Below are positions 47,611-59,000 of a DNA stretch of 64,000 bases, one piece after another. The translations under genes were made by a program, and so were the position numbers. Origin of the DNA: Clostridiales bacterium (GTDB lineage Bacteria > Acidobacteriota > Aminicenantia > Aminicenantales > UBA8522); NCBI GenBank assembly GCA_029907205.1, contig JARYMI010000004.1, forward strand, positions 115,776 to 179,775, in the 5' to 3' direction. Positions within the stretch are counted from its first letter, which is position 1. Every line of letters starts with the position of its first letter. A model generated the notes under the pieces. That model did not search any database and had not been told where the DNA came from. It saw nothing but the letters and a program-made list of their open reading frames with translations.

Positions 47611-50600
47611 ATGAGGCATAAGTCCGCTTTTTTGGTCCTCACTTTTGCTTTTCTCCTTGGTCTCAGTGGCTGGTTGCCGGGTCTGGCCCAGGAAATCACG
47701 CCAGATCTCTATAAGGTTTTGAAATACCGCCATATCGGCCCGCCTGGAAACCGCACTTCGGCTGTTGTCGGCGTCCCGGGCGACCCGCTCGTCTATTACA
47801 TCGGCGCATCCTCTGGTGGCGTCTGGAAATCCACAGACGGCGGCGAAAACTGGGCGCCGATTTTTGACGACCAGCCTGCCCAGTCGATCGGAGCACTAGC
47901 TGTCGCTCCTTCCGACCCTAACGTCGTCTGGGCCGGCACGGGTGAGGCCTTTGTCCGCAGCAACATCTCTATCGGCAACGGCGTCTACAAATCCACCGAT
48001 GCCGGCAAGACCTGGAAGCATATGGGCCTGGAGAAGAGCGGACGGATCGGAAGAGTGGCCATTGACGCCCAAAACCCCGACATCGTTTTTGTCGCCGCTA
48101 TGGGCCACTGCTACGGCCCGCAGAAAGAGCGTGGGGTTTTCCGGACAAAAGACGGCGGAAAAACATGGGAGCATGCCCTCTTCGTTGACGAAAATACCGG
48201 CTGCTTTGAAATCGCCATGGACCCGAATAACTCACGCATCCTTTTTGCCGGCATGTGGCCGCTCATCATCAGAACATGGGGCCGGGAAAGCGGCGGCCCG
48301 AACGGCGGAATCTGGAAATCCACCGACGGCGGCGAAACTTGGCAGCGCCTGACCGGAAAGGGGCTTCCGAGTCCTCCGATCGGAAAAGTAGGGTTAGCTA
48401 TCGCCCCGAGCAATTCGGCTGTCGTCTACGCCCTGATTGAAACGGGAACTCCCAACCGCGGCGTGCTCTGGCGGTCGAGCGACGGCGGCGAAACTTGGCG
48501 ACTCATGAGTTACAACCGCCTTCTCAACGAGCGGCCGCACTACGCCTCGCGCATCATGGTCAACCCGGCCGATGAAAACGAAGTCTATTTTGCGGCCAAC
48601 AGCATGAGCCGCACCTTAGACGGCGGCTACACGACTGAAGTCGTGCCGTGGAGCGGCGACTGCCACGACATGTGGGCCGACCCCAAGATACCCGACCGGA
48701 TGATGATCAGCGACGACGGCGGGGTCATCATCACCCTCAACCGGGGCCAGACATGGAAGCGGGTGAACCTGCCCATCGCCCAGATGTATCATGTGGCCGT
48801 GGATAACCAGGTCCCCTACTACGTCTACGGCGGCCGGCAGGACGGAGACGCCTACAAGGGCCCGAGCACGGGAGAGAGGGAACGCGGCTGGTCGCCGCCC
48901 CGCACGCTCTGGGAAGCCACGGCTGGCGGCGAGTGCGGGTTCATCATCCCGGACCCGGTCGACCCCAACATCGTCTGGGGCGGAAGCTACAACGCCCAGC
49001 TCCAGCGCGCCGATTACCGGACGGGCCATATCAACACCGTTCACGTCTGGCCGGAGTCCATCTACGGCTCCCATGCCGCAGCCGTCAAGTACAGGTTCAA
49101 CTGGACATTCCCCATCCACATCTCACCCCATGACCATAACAAGATCTACGTCGGAAGTCAGTTCATCCACATGACAACAGACGGCGGCCGGAGCTGGAGC
49201 ATCATCAGCCCTGATTTGACCACGAACGACCCGACCAAGATGGGACCTTCCGGAGGGCTGACTCTGGACAACCTGGCCGTCGAGTACGGCTGCGTCGTCT
49301 TCGCCATCGCCGAATCCCCGGCCGAGAAAGGCTGCATCTGGGCTGGCACGAACGACGGGCTGGTTCACGTGACGCGGGACGGCGGCAAGACCTGGACCAA
49401 TGTCACTGGCGGCATCCCCAACCTTCCGTCCTGGGGGACGGTGAGCAATATCGAGCCGTCGCGTTATGCTGCCGGGAAAGCCTACATCACCGTCGATTTC
49501 CACCAGATGAACAACCGCGATCCTTTTGTCTACAAAACCACTGATTACGGCAAAACGTGGACTTTCATCGGCGCTGATATCCCCAAGTCCGTCTTCAGCT
49601 ATTGCCACTGGGTTCACGAGGACCCGGCAAGGCAGGGAATGCTCTATCTTGGGACGGAAAACGCCCTCTATGTCTCGTTCAACGACGGGAAGAACTGGCT
49701 CCCCCTCCAGAACAACCTACCCCACGCGCCCGTGCACCACATGGTCATCCAGGAGCATTTCAACGACCTGGTCGTGGGCACTTACGGCAGGGGCTTCTGG
49801 ATTATGGACGACATCACTCCCCTCCAGCAGCTCACGCCAGAGGTTCTCAAAGCGGACGCTCATCTTTTCAAGCCACGTCTTGCTTACAGGCTCCACGACA
49901 TTGCCGGAGGCCCGAGGGTCAATCCCCAGGCTTACATCAACTATTACCTGAAAGAAGTTCCAAAAGACCCCGTGACGATCACTATCCTCGACGAAGAAGG
50001 CCGGGAGGTGATGACGCTTCCCGGCACAAACGAGCGCGGAATCAACCGCGTCACCTGGAACCTGCGCTATCCCGGCGCCCGGCAAGCCAGACTCCGGACA
50101 AAACCGCCCGGCAACCCGCACGTGGTCGAAGAAAAGAGGTTTCACCAGCTCTGGGAACGGGAAGGCTGGTACCCCATCCTGAGCTGGGGAACCTACGGCG
50201 GGTTCATGGGATTCCTGGCTGCGCCGGGAACTTACACGATTAAATTAAAAGTTGGCGACAAGGAGATCAGACAGAACTTGGAGGTGCGAAAAGACCCGCG
50301 CTCGGCCGGAACCCTCGAGGACATCCAAGAGCAGGTGAAAATGCAGATGGCCATCCGCGAGGACCTCAACAGCGTCTCCGACATGATCAACCGGATCGAA
50401 TGGATACGCAGACACCTCTACGACCTCGAGGCTGTGGTCAAAGCAGGGAAAGCCAACCAGGAAATCCTTGCTGCCATCTCGGAATTTGATAAAAAATGCC
50501 GTTCGGTCGAGGATGAGCTCTTCCAGCCAGTCCTGGCAGAGGGCGACTCCAAGTCTTTCCGCAGCCCCCACAAGCTTTACTGCAAGCTTTCTGTGCTCGC

Positions 50601-50790
50601 CGGAGATCTCTCAGACAGCGTCGACTTTGCGCCAAATAAGCAGCAGCGAGAGGTGCACGCAGTCCTGAGAGAACGCTTGACAGCAGAGAAAGCGCGGTTT
50701 GAGAGCCTGCTCCAGACAGACCTGCCGGCTTTTAACGAGTTCCTCAAACAAAAAAATGTCGCCGGCCTCATTGACCCCAAACTCAATTAG
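47611..50790 (+). CDS. Secreted VPS10/sortilin-like BNR beta-propeller repeat protein
   Basis: 1059 aa; many SxDxGxxW-type Asp-boxes (STDGGENWAPIF, STDAGKTWKHMG, TKDGGKTWEHAL, TRDGGKTWTNVT); signal peptide. Confidence 0.9.
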   Translation: MRHKSAFLVLTFAFLLGLSGWLPGLAQEITPDLYKVLKYRHIGPPGNRTSAVVGVPGDPLVYYIGASSGGVWKSTDGGENWAPIFDDQPAQSIGALAVAPSDPNVVWAGTGEAFVRSNISIGNGVYKSTDAGKTWKHMGLEKSGRIGRVAIDAQNPDIVFVAAMGHCYGPQKERGVFRTKDGGKTWEHALFVDENTGCFEIAMDPNNSRILFAGMWPLIIRTWGRESGGPNGGIWKSTDGGETWQRLTGKGLPSPPIGKVGLAIAPSNSAVVYALIETGTPNRGVLWRSSDGGETWRLMSYNRLLNERPHYASRIMVNPADENEVYFAANSMSRTLDGGYTTEVVPWSGDCHDMWADPKIPDRMMISDDGGVIITLNRGQTWKRVNLPIAQMYHVAVDNQVPYYVYGGRQDGDAYKGPSTGERERGWSPPRTLWEATAGGECGFIIPDPVDPNIVWGGSYNAQLQRADYRTGHINTVHVWPESIYGSHAAAVKYRFNWTFPIHISPHDHNKIYVGSQFIHMTTDGGRSWSIISPDLTTNDPTKMGPSGGLTLDNLAVEYGCVVFAIAESPAEKGCIWAGTNDGLVHVTRDGGKTWTNVTGGIPNLPSWGTVSNIEPSRYAAGKAYITVDFHQMNNRDPFVYKTTDYGKTWTFIGADIPKSVFSYCHWVHEDPARQGMLYLGTENALYVSFNDGKNWLPLQNNLPHAPVHHMVIQEHFNDLVVGTYGRGFWIMDDITPLQQLTPEVLKADAHLFKPRLAYRLHDIAGGPRVNPQAYINYYLKEVPKDPVTITILDEEGREVMTLPGTNERGINRVTWNLRYPGARQARLRTKPPGNPHVVEEKRFHQLWEREGWYPILSWGTYGGFMGFLAAPGTYTIKLKVGDKEIRQNLEVRKDPRSAGTLEDIQEQVKMQMAIREDLNSVSDMINRIEWIRRHLYDLEAVVKAGKANQEILAAISEFDKKCRSVEDELFQPVLAEGDSKSFRSPHKLYCKLSVLAGDLSDSVDFAPNKQQREVHAVLRERLTAEKARFESLLQTDLPAFNEFLKQKNVAGLIDPKLN

Positions 50791-51959
50791 TGGAAAAAAG
50801 AATAAATTCACCCATCAGAGGAAGGAACGCCGACCGCCGGGCGCTCCGGACCTGGATCGAGGTCGACAAGAAAGCCCTGGAGCACAATCTCCACGTCTTC
50901 CGACACCGGATTCCTCTTTCCTGCCGGATCATGGCGGTCGCGAAATCAAACGCCTACGGGCATGGCCTCTATGATTTCGTCCCCCTTATGGAGACCATGG
51001 CCGTGGACTGGTTCGGCGTGGACTCGATCGTAGAGGCGGTAACGCTCCGTACCATAGGAGTCAGGAAGCCTGTCCTTGTCCTCGGATACACTCTGCCTGG
51101 CCGCTTCCCTGAGGCGATAAAGCACCGGGTGAGCCTTACGATCTCCAGCATGGAGAGCCTGCGCGGCCTCGCGGCTCTTCCGGACTGCCGGAAGATAAAG
51201 ATCCACTTGAAGCTCGACACCGGCATGCACCGTCAGGGATTTTTGCCAAATCTGGTTGGAAATCTCGTTGCGTATTTGAAGACGAATGAGAATCGCTTTC
51301 ATGTTGAGGGCGTTTACACCCATTTCGCTTCGGCAAAAGACCCCAGGTCAAGAAATTACACGAAAAGCCAGATCGGATTATTCGAGCGAGCTCTTGCCCT
51401 GTTGCACGAAGCCGGTTATCATCCTCTCCGGCACGCCTGCGCCACAGCGAGTGCTCTTAATTACCCTGAAGCGCATTACGACATGGTGAGAATCGGCATC
51501 GGTCTCATGGGGCTCTGGCCGTCCGCCGAGACAAGGGGGGCCTGGGAAAAAGCTGTTGCCCTGAAACCGGCTCTGACCTGGCGGACAATCCTTTCGGAGA
51601 CCAAGCGGTTGAAAAAGGGAGCGGGCATCGGCTACGACCTCACCGAAACTCTGGCCAGGGACTCGACCGTCGGCGTCTGCCCAATCGGCTACTGGCACGG
51701 GTTTCCTCGGAGTCTTTCGCGCGTTGGCGAGGTCTTGATACGGGGGCGGAGGGCAAAGGTCCTGGGCAGCGTTTCGATGGACATGATCGTCGTTGATCTG
51801 ACTGGCGTCCCCGGCGTCCGGGTTGGAGATATTGTGACGGTGATCGGCAAGGACGGTGAAGCCGAGATCACACCATATGAAGTAGCCGCGAAGGCAAGAG
51901 TATCGCCCTACGAGCTTCTCACCCGAATCAACCCGCTCATCCAGAAGTTTTATAAATAG
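50790..51959 (+). CDS. alr: Alanine racemase
   Basis: CRIMAVAKSNAYGHGLYDFV (PLP-Lys motif), LKLDTGMHRQGF, VLGSVSMDMIVVDLTG; GTG start overlapping the preceding TAG by 1 nt. Confidence 0.92.
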   Translation: MEKRINSPIRGRNADRRALRTWIEVDKKALEHNLHVFRHRIPLSCRIMAVAKSNAYGHGLYDFVPLMETMAVDWFGVDSIVEAVTLRTIGVRKPVLVLGYTLPGRFPEAIKHRVSLTISSMESLRGLAALPDCRKIKIHLKLDTGMHRQGFLPNLVGNLVAYLKTNENRFHVEGVYTHFASAKDPRSRNYTKSQIGLFERALALLHEAGYHPLRHACATASALNYPEAHYDMVRIGIGLMGLWPSAETRGAWEKAVALKPALTWRTILSETKRLKKGAGIGYDLTETLARDSTVGVCPIGYWHGFPRSLSRVGEVLIRGRRAKVLGSVSMDMIVVDLTGVPGVRVGDIVTVIGKDGEAEITPYEVAAKARVSPYELLTRINPLIQKFYK

Positions 51960-52282
51960 ACGCACCTGTTTAATATGAAGCTTCTGAGAACATCAAAAAA
52001 GCGGTCCGGCCCTTCGTCGTAAATGCCGTGGCCAGACTTCTCGAAAACGACCATTTGGGCGTTGGGATGATTCTTCTTGAGAATATCGGCTTTCTGCTCG
52101 CCCCAAGTCAGGTCCCATTTCCCCTCCAGGATGAGCGTTGGAATGGGGTTTTTCTCAAACAGGCCGGTAAGGTTGATCCGTCCCATGCTTCGATTCATCA
52201 GGCTGTTGAAGTTATCGTCACTGTCCCCATTTTTGAGTTGACGAAGGGGGTCGGCCAGCGCTAAATTAGGGCCAGTCCGCAT
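51950..52282 (-). pseudogene. C-terminal remnant of an alpha/beta-hydrolase
   Basis: IPTLILEGKWDLTWGEQKADILKKNHPNAQMVVFEKSGHGIYDEGPDRFFDVLRSFI keeps the terminal Asp/His region but lacks oxyanion and nucleophile elbow. Confidence 0.65.
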
Positions 52283-52940
52283 GAACGATTTCAGCTTCGG
52301 ATTGGACTCGCTTGAAAAAACGTTCGAAGCTCTCCGGGTCAGGCTTCAGGGACCGAAGCCGGGCTTGAAGGCGCAGCTCAAGATGGTCACCAGCCCTCGG
52401 CGGGGCGACAAAACCTACCTGGACGTCGGAGATTCGTGCCTTAAGGCGGGAGTCCTCGTCCTCCTCTACCCCCGGAAGGAGAAACTCTATCTTGTCCTGA
52501 CGCGGCGGACATCTGCTGTCGCTCATCATCAGGCCCAGATTTCTTTTCCCGGCGGCCGCATGGACAAAGGCGAGAGTGCTGTCGAGGCAGCTATCAGAGA
52601 AGCACATGAAGAGCTTCAGATAATGCCGGATTCGATCCGAATCTTAGGAGAGCTGACGCCGCTCTATGTGCCGCCGAGCAACTACTGCATCTATCCCGTT
52701 GTTGCCGCGGTGGTGGAGAGGCCGGATTTCCGGCCCTCTCCAATCGAGGTTTCGGAAATAATCGAGGTTCCTGTCGAGCATCTCCTCGACTCGATAAACG
52801 TCCGCCAGGAAACCTGGCCACTGAGAGGGATAGACGTCAGCGTCCCGTTCTATTTCTTCAAGGGTCACAAAATCTGGGGTGCCACAGCCATGATCCTGGC
52901 CGAGCTTGTTGATCTAATCTCATCGATTACAGAATTATAA
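52281..52940 (+). CDS. NUDIX hydrolase, CoA pyrophosphatase-like
   Basis: Nudix box GGRMDKGESAVEAAIREAHEEL preceded by RRTSAVAHHQAQISFPGGR (NudL-type). Confidence 0.9.
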   Translation: MNDFSFGLDSLEKTFEALRVRLQGPKPGLKAQLKMVTSPRRGDKTYLDVGDSCLKAGVLVLLYPRKEKLYLVLTRRTSAVAHHQAQISFPGGRMDKGESAVEAAIREAHEELQIMPDSIRILGELTPLYVPPSNYCIYPVVAAVVERPDFRPSPIEVSEIIEVPVEHLLDSINVRQETWPLRGIDVSVPFYFFKGHKIWGATAMILAELVDLISSITEL

Positions 52941-53051
52941 ATTTCTGCGAGCTCTTTTAGGGCGGCTTCGTCCCAGCCTGACGTCCGCACAGAAGAGAAT
53001 TCTGATTTTTGGCCGGCTGGATTCCAGCAAGCGCTCTTAGCTCTCCCTCGA

Positions 53052-53732
53052 TTACTTTTTTTTAAAGCTTAGGGCGAGTCCTGACCAGCTATCCGGATGG
53101 ATGGAGGTTTCAAACTCGGGCTGATTGACCATGAACTCATAATAATCTCCTCCGCCCATTCTCCAGCGGCGGCCCGTTGACCGAGGCGCATGCACATTGT
53201 GCGCCGCTATGCACCCGCCGGCCTCAAGCTTGGGGATGACAGCTTTGGCATAATTGACATACCAATCCTTGTCGGCGTCGATAAAGACAAAATCAAACGG
53301 GCCCTCAAGCTCCTCGACCAGCTCGTGAGCGTCGGCCAGGCGCGCGTCAATGAATCCGCTGAGTCCCGCTTCCCTAAAATTGACGAGCGCCTCCCGGTAA
53401 CGTTCCTCATCAATCTCGATCGTGATCAGCCTGCCTCCTGTTTTGCTCAGAGCCCAGGCAATCCAGATCGCTGAATGTCCCGTCGAGGTGCCGATTTCGA
53501 GCGCTCGCGTGTAATTATTTTTGGTGACCAAATCATGCAGAATCCTTCCATCAGCCTCAGGAACGTTCATGTCCCGCCAGGAGTACCTGTGTCTTTCCAG
53601 AAAATTCCGAACTTTCTCATCCAGGCTCTGAAACGAGCCGGTTTCGTTCGCAGGCAGGAAGATTCTGAGAGCTGAACAGAGGAACAGGAAGACAAAGGAA
53701 AAAAGGAGGAAATTTTTAACTGGCCGGTTCAT
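53052..53732 (-). CDS. O-methyltransferase (caffeoyl-CoA O-MT-like), with N-terminal signal/anchor
   Basis: RALEIGTSTGHSAIWIAWAL, FDFVFIDADKDWYVNYAKAVIPKLEAGGCIAAHNV. Confidence 0.88.
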   Translation of the reverse strand: MNRPVKNFLLFSFVFLFLCSALRIFLPANETGSFQSLDEKVRNFLERHRYSWRDMNVPEADGRILHDLVTKNNYTRALEIGTSTGHSAIWIAWALSKTGGRLITIEIDEERYREALVNFREAGLSGFIDARLADAHELVEELEGPFDFVFIDADKDWYVNYAKAVIPKLEAGGCIAAHNVHAPRSTGRRWRMGGGDYYEFMVNQPEFETSIHPDSWSGLALSFKKK

Positions 53733-53935
53733 TCAAATCTCCATGATTAAGTTCATTTTTTTGACGGTATTCATGCCTTGTTTCTTCCCTGATTGTTATC
53801 AACGCAACAAATTTGCGTATCACGAATAAGTGCGTTTATAAAAATCATAGGGCTACTTGATCCTGAAGCGGCTGAGGGAGAGAAGAAGAGTGAGTGAGTG
53901 AGAGTGAGAAAAAAGGAAGAAATGACTTCAGGGCC

Positions 53936-55249
53936 TTAGGCCAGAGTTAGCTGATGATGAGCGAGAAGGAGCATCCCTTGCACGGGAACGCCATAAGGAC
54001 AAGCCCTCTCGCAGTGGCCCAGGCAATTCGTGCACGCATCGGCCCTGGCGCCCGGGATCTGGCTGTACTTGAGCATGGCCTCCTTTTCACGGCCTTGGGC
54101 CAGGAAATAGTGGTTGTACCGCATGATCGTGTTGACAGGGACATGGCGCGGGCATTCGAGCTCACACAGGCCGCAGGCATGCCGGCAGTAAAATTCACCG
54201 CAGGCGGCTTTATAAGCAGCGAGCGTCGCCTGCCCTTCCAGGTCAAGCCGGCTCCCGGAGAGGCGGACGACCCGTTCCATCTCTTCGTATGTCCCCACCG
54301 AACAGCAAACCGTATGGACATCCGGATTGCTCAAGACGAAACGGATGGCCGCAGCTTTGACCTCGTCAGGGTTTTTCAGGCCGTATTTCTTGATAAAGCC
54401 TTCGGCTCTTTCCGCTTTCTCCCGGAACCGTTTCAAGCCTTCCTGGAAGAGGGGGCTTATTTCTTTTCCTTCCTTCTCCAGGAGTTCGAGCCGCAATTTA
54501 AGGATTTCGTATTCGGTCACGGGCGTTGTCTTCATCAACGCAATGCCAATTTTTTTCGGCCGGCTGGCTTCGAGGACCCGTTCCGCCTGGTCCATCTGGA
54601 GGAAATTGTAACCCATGAGAAAAACGTCAAATCGCCCGTCGTCGACAGCAGCCAGAAGCACTCTTTCCATCGTCTCCTTCGGATCTCTAAACCAAAACGA
54701 CCCATGATTCGATAGCCCGACAAAGCGAACCCTCCCCTCAGCTCTGAGCTCCTGCATGGCCGCATGGAAGCCTTCGTTTTTGAGCTCTTCAACCGTCTCC
54801 GGCATGTGAAGCATCATGCAATCGACGTAGTCAGTTCCCAGATCCTCCAGGCTTTTACGCGCCCGCTTGATGAAACCCTCCCTGGAAATGTCTCCTTCAG
54901 CCTGCATTTTGGTGTTGATGAACAGCGATTTTCGGTCCCTGTCTTTGATGGCGCTTCCGACGAGCCTGTGGTGTCCAGGATAGCTTTCCGCCGTATCGAT
55001 AAAATTTACTCCTGTGTCCAGCATGGCGCTGAGCACGCCGCCGTCCATGATGCTTCCCGTGGCCAAGTCTGAGACTTTAAACCCCGTCCGGCCGAGGAGA
55101 CGGTAGCCCTTTATTTTCGGAAAAGGATCATGTTGTTCACGGGAAGCTCGCGCCGCAGGCTGAGAGTATCCTTTCTCCGTAGCAGCGCCGGCCAGGACAA
55201 CCGCCATCTTCAGAAAGTTCCTCCTGCCATGAGATAATTTTCTTCCCAT
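53936..55249 (-). CDS. Tat-exported aldo/keto reductase with C-terminal 2x[4Fe-4S] ferredoxin-like domain
   Basis: GRRNFLKMAVVLAG Tat-like signal; AKR motifs (GVNFIDTAESYPGH); CRHACGLCELECP and CTNCLGHCERACPYGVP. Confidence 0.9.
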   Translation of the reverse strand: MGRKLSHGRRNFLKMAVVLAGAATEKGYSQPAARASREQHDPFPKIKGYRLLGRTGFKVSDLATGSIMDGGVLSAMLDTGVNFIDTAESYPGHHRLVGSAIKDRDRKSLFINTKMQAEGDISREGFIKRARKSLEDLGTDYVDCMMLHMPETVEELKNEGFHAAMQELRAEGRVRFVGLSNHGSFWFRDPKETMERVLLAAVDDGRFDVFLMGYNFLQMDQAERVLEASRPKKIGIALMKTTPVTEYEILKLRLELLEKEGKEISPLFQEGLKRFREKAERAEGFIKKYGLKNPDEVKAAAIRFVLSNPDVHTVCCSVGTYEEMERVVRLSGSRLDLEGQATLAAYKAACGEFYCRHACGLCELECPRHVPVNTIMRYNHYFLAQGREKEAMLKYSQIPGARADACTNCLGHCERACPYGVPVQGMLLLAHHQLTLA

Positions 55250-55322
55250 CAAGCCTCCGTTCATCCGCGCCTTGCTGCGGCCAATAAAAATAAAAATGAA
55301 ACTAGTTTTAAGCCTCGATCAT

Positions 55323-55943
55323 TCAATTCGTTCTTCTTTTCCGGTAAAGACTCTTGTCAACGGCGGAGATCATGCTGTCGAGGTCTGCCTCCCCCCAGCA
55401 GAAATGGTCGCAGATTTTTCTAATCTGGGTCTCGGGGTCTTCGATTATCAGGTTATAGTTAATGAAAAGCACGTCAACATCTTTCCGGGCGCGAATCATT
55501 CTCTTAACCATTTCGTTCAGTTTGATGAAGCTGGTCTTGGTGTCTTCACGCTTCTCGTCGCGGATTCTGGCCATCTTTTCCATGGAATCCATGACCTCTT
55601 CGATGTTGCGTTCTGTATAGATGATGCGATACGTTCCAGGGGGAAGAAATTTCAACCCGTAGGCAGTGATCTTGATAAACTTGCCCTTGTAGTCAGCCAG
55701 GGGAAAAGTGCCGTCCATCAGCCGGCTGATGACTTTCCCTCCTTCGAGCTCGAAGTAACCCCGGGGATTGGCATCATCTGGCGGCCGCGAAGCCATATCA
55801 AAAGCAACAGGCACACCACCCGCATGAAGAATCTGCATCAGCAGGGATGTCCCAGAGCGCTCAAGCCCTGAGACGATGTAATTTATCGTGTTATCCAGCT
55901 TAATCATGCCTCTTATGATAGGATAATCACTCCGGCTCTTCAA
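55323..55943 (-). CDS. Sulfotransferase-family P-loop protein
   Basis: YIVSGLERSGTSLLMQILHAGGVPV (PAPS/P-loop type motif). Confidence 0.75.
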   Translation of the reverse strand: MKSRSDYPIIRGMIKLDNTINYIVSGLERSGTSLLMQILHAGGVPVAFDMASRPPDDANPRGYFELEGGKVISRLMDGTFPLADYKGKFIKITAYGLKFLPPGTYRIIYTERNIEEVMDSMEKMARIRDEKREDTKTSFIKLNEMVKRMIRARKDVDVLFINYNLIIEDPETQIRKICDHFCWGEADLDSMISAVDKSLYRKRRTN

Positions 55944-56050
55944 GCCGGCATTTCTCTGAGAAGAATCGTCGAGTCGGCGGTAAGCTCAGAGCTATAAACA
56001 CGGACTGAGATGCCGCAATTCTTAGATTCGCGCGGGGCGCAGCGGCTCCT

Positions 56051-59000
56051 TTACTCGATCTTCAGCGGCATGAACGGGCCGAAGAGCGAAAAACCCGAAT
56101 CCTGGAGCGACTTCTTGAACTCTTCTATGTCTTTTTGGTAGAACTCATTAAGCTTGGAAACGAAGGCCTCAACGAGAGGCTTGACCTTTTCATATTTAAC
56201 CAAAGCAGCTTGGGATACGGGTTCAATTTCCGTTCTCGTGATGCCGGAGACGGCGCTCATCACTTGGTTACTGAGTCCGGCCGATCTGTCGGCAATGCCT
56301 TGCTTAGGAGGGGTCGGGTTCAGGGTTTCAGAGAATTCTTTGAGCTTCTTCTCCAGAGCTTCGGCTGCTTTAATAAGGTCGGCCATCTTGGGATTCCGGC
56401 TCATCCTGGCGTTCTCTTTGACGGTCTGGAGGGCTCTTTGAGTCTGCTGGATCTGACGACCGGCCCGCGTGATGACCCGTGACAATTTTTGCGCCTCTTT
56501 GGCCTTCTGGTAATTCGCTTTCAGAACCTCGATGTCAACTTTGAGGCGGGGGTCTGTCTTCACTTCAAATGTCTGGCTGATTTCCTGATCCTCGTACTTA
56601 ATCTTGGCGGTGTATGTGCCGGGAAGGACGCTCATTCCGGCTCCCCTGCCGAAAAACGCCATCGGGCTTCTCTCCTCCGTCTGCTCCTGTTCGCCGGGAG
56701 GCTGAGGTTCAGTCTCCCGGAGATTCCAGTAAACACGATTTATTCCTTTCTCCTCTGTCCCGCTGATTTGGCTGACAAACCTTCCTTCTGAGTCCAGGAT
56801 CGTGATGTTAACCCTTGTGGATGGACGTCTGAACATCTGCTCCATCGTGCCCGGCGGCACCTGGCCCGCCATCCGGCTCATCCTGGCCATCATGGCGCTT
56901 TGCTCCGTCTCTCCTGTCTCTTGAGTCTTTTCATCAGGCTTTTTTTCGGTCGGAATCAGGAAATACGTGATGCATGCGCCCACCGGTTTATTCTGGCCAA
57001 CAAAGGCCGTGTCGCCAGGACTCAAGTACACGCTCAACCTTCCCTGGACAAAGGCATAGGCAGCGGGCACTGAAAACGAGTGAATTCTCTTTTTGGTTAT
57101 TTCCTCTGAGATCTCTCTCAGTGGGGTGATGTCGTCGATGACGTACAGGGAGCGGCCGTGTGTGGCAATGATGAGGTCGTTTTCCCTGGGATGGATGGCC
57201 AGGTCATAAACGGGACAGGTCGGAAGTCCGTGCGTCCATTTCATCCAGCTTCCGCCGCCGTTGAGGCTCACAAAAAGCCCAAATTCCGTTCCCACAAAGA
57301 GGAGGTTTCTCGTGACCGGGTCTTCCTTGATCACAAAACAATATCCGTCGATCTCCGATGTCACCAGGCTCTTCCAGGTTTTGCCGTAATCGCGAGTGAC
57401 AAAGACATAGGGAGCGAAATTTGAACGGCGATGGTCGTCAAGCACGACATAAGCCGTGGCTTCGTCGAAACGGGACGGTTCGATATGGGGGACAGCGGCG
57501 CCCTGCGGCGCGACCGGCTTTTTCCCCGCGGTCATCGCCGTCGAGACCAACTCCCAGGTCCTTCCGCCGTCCCGGGTGAGCTGGATGTTTCCGTCGTCTG
57601 TACCCACCCAGATGAGTCCTTCTTTAAGCGGGCTGGGAGCGATGCTGAGGATCGTGCAGTAATTCTCCGCGTTCGTGACGTCAAGAGTCAGTCCTCCGCT
57701 TTCTGGTTGCTTCTGTTTTTCCCGGTCGTTGGTCGTCAGGTCTGGGCTTATGACCTCCCAGGTGTATCCCTTGTCGGGGCTGCGGTGGACAAACTGGCTA
57801 CCTAAGTAAACCGTCGCCGGCCGGAACGGGTCAACGGCAAACCCGGCATTCCAGTTAAAGCGATGCTTGACGTCAGATTCTGTCGGGACAATTGTGCGGC
57901 TTGTCCCGGTCGTGATGTCAAAATAGTAGAGATTCCCACCCTGCGACATGCCGTAGCCGCAGTTCGGGTTTTCCGGGTCAGGAGCGGCGTCGAACCCGTC
58001 ACCGCCGCCCACGCTAATCCAGTGGTGATTGCCAAGAGATCTCTCTTTGAGCGAATAGGCCGGGCCGCGCCAGGTGCCGTTATCCTGGAGTCCTCCGTAA
58101 ACGTTGTACGGAATCTCCATATCATAATTTATATGATAGTATTGCCCGAGAGGAAGGTTCTCGACGAAACGCCAATTCCGGCCGCGGTTCGCGCTGACGA
58201 CGACGCCGCCGTCGTTCCCGACGATCATCCGCTCGCCGTCCGGATGAATCCACATGGCATGAAAATCAGAATGGGCCTGGCCGAAGCCAGTCAGGCGCGT
58301 AAAGGTTTTGCCCCCATCTTCGCTCACCGAAAGCTGCGTTGCCAGCATGTACAGGAGGTTTTCATTTCGCGGGTTCACCCAGATGCGGCTGTAATAAAAG
58401 GGACGGTTGTGGATGTTTTCCGTGTTGTTGACAACCTGCCAGTTAAGCCCCCCGTCTGTCGAGCGAAAGAGGACGCTTTTTTTGGCTTCGACCAGAGCGT
58501 AGACGACCTCAGGCTTGCTCGGCGCAAACGCCAGGCCGCAGCGGCCGAGCTCACCTGAAGGAAGGCCGTTCTTTTCGGAGAGCCCCTCCCACTTCTCGCC
58601 GCCGTCGGTCGTGAGGTAAATCCCGCTTCCTGGCCCGCCGGAGACAAAAAACCAGGGCCAGCGCCTGTGCTCCCACATCGCAACCAACATTCTATTGGGG
58701 TTGGATGGGTCCATGGCCAGGTCCGCAGCTCCCGTTTTCTCGTTGACGTACAGGATTTTTTTCCAGGTTTTGCCGCCGTCAGTCGTCCTGAAGATGCCAC
58801 GTTCAGTGCTATCCCCCCAGGTCGCGCCAAGGGCAGCGACAAACACGACATCCGGGTTATCTGGATTAATCAGGATCTTGGAAATTTTCTCTGTTTTCTC
58901 GAGTCCCATGCACTTCCATGTCCGGCCACCGTCGAGCGTGAGGTAAACGCCGCGGCCGACGCTCACCGAATTGCGAGGCTTTGACTCGCCCGTTCCCACC

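Noticed and set aside
53885-53916. GAGTGAGTGAGTGAGAGTGAGA low-complexity tract
   Set aside because: Short simple-sequence stretch in an intergenic gap; too short to call an array or CRISPR.
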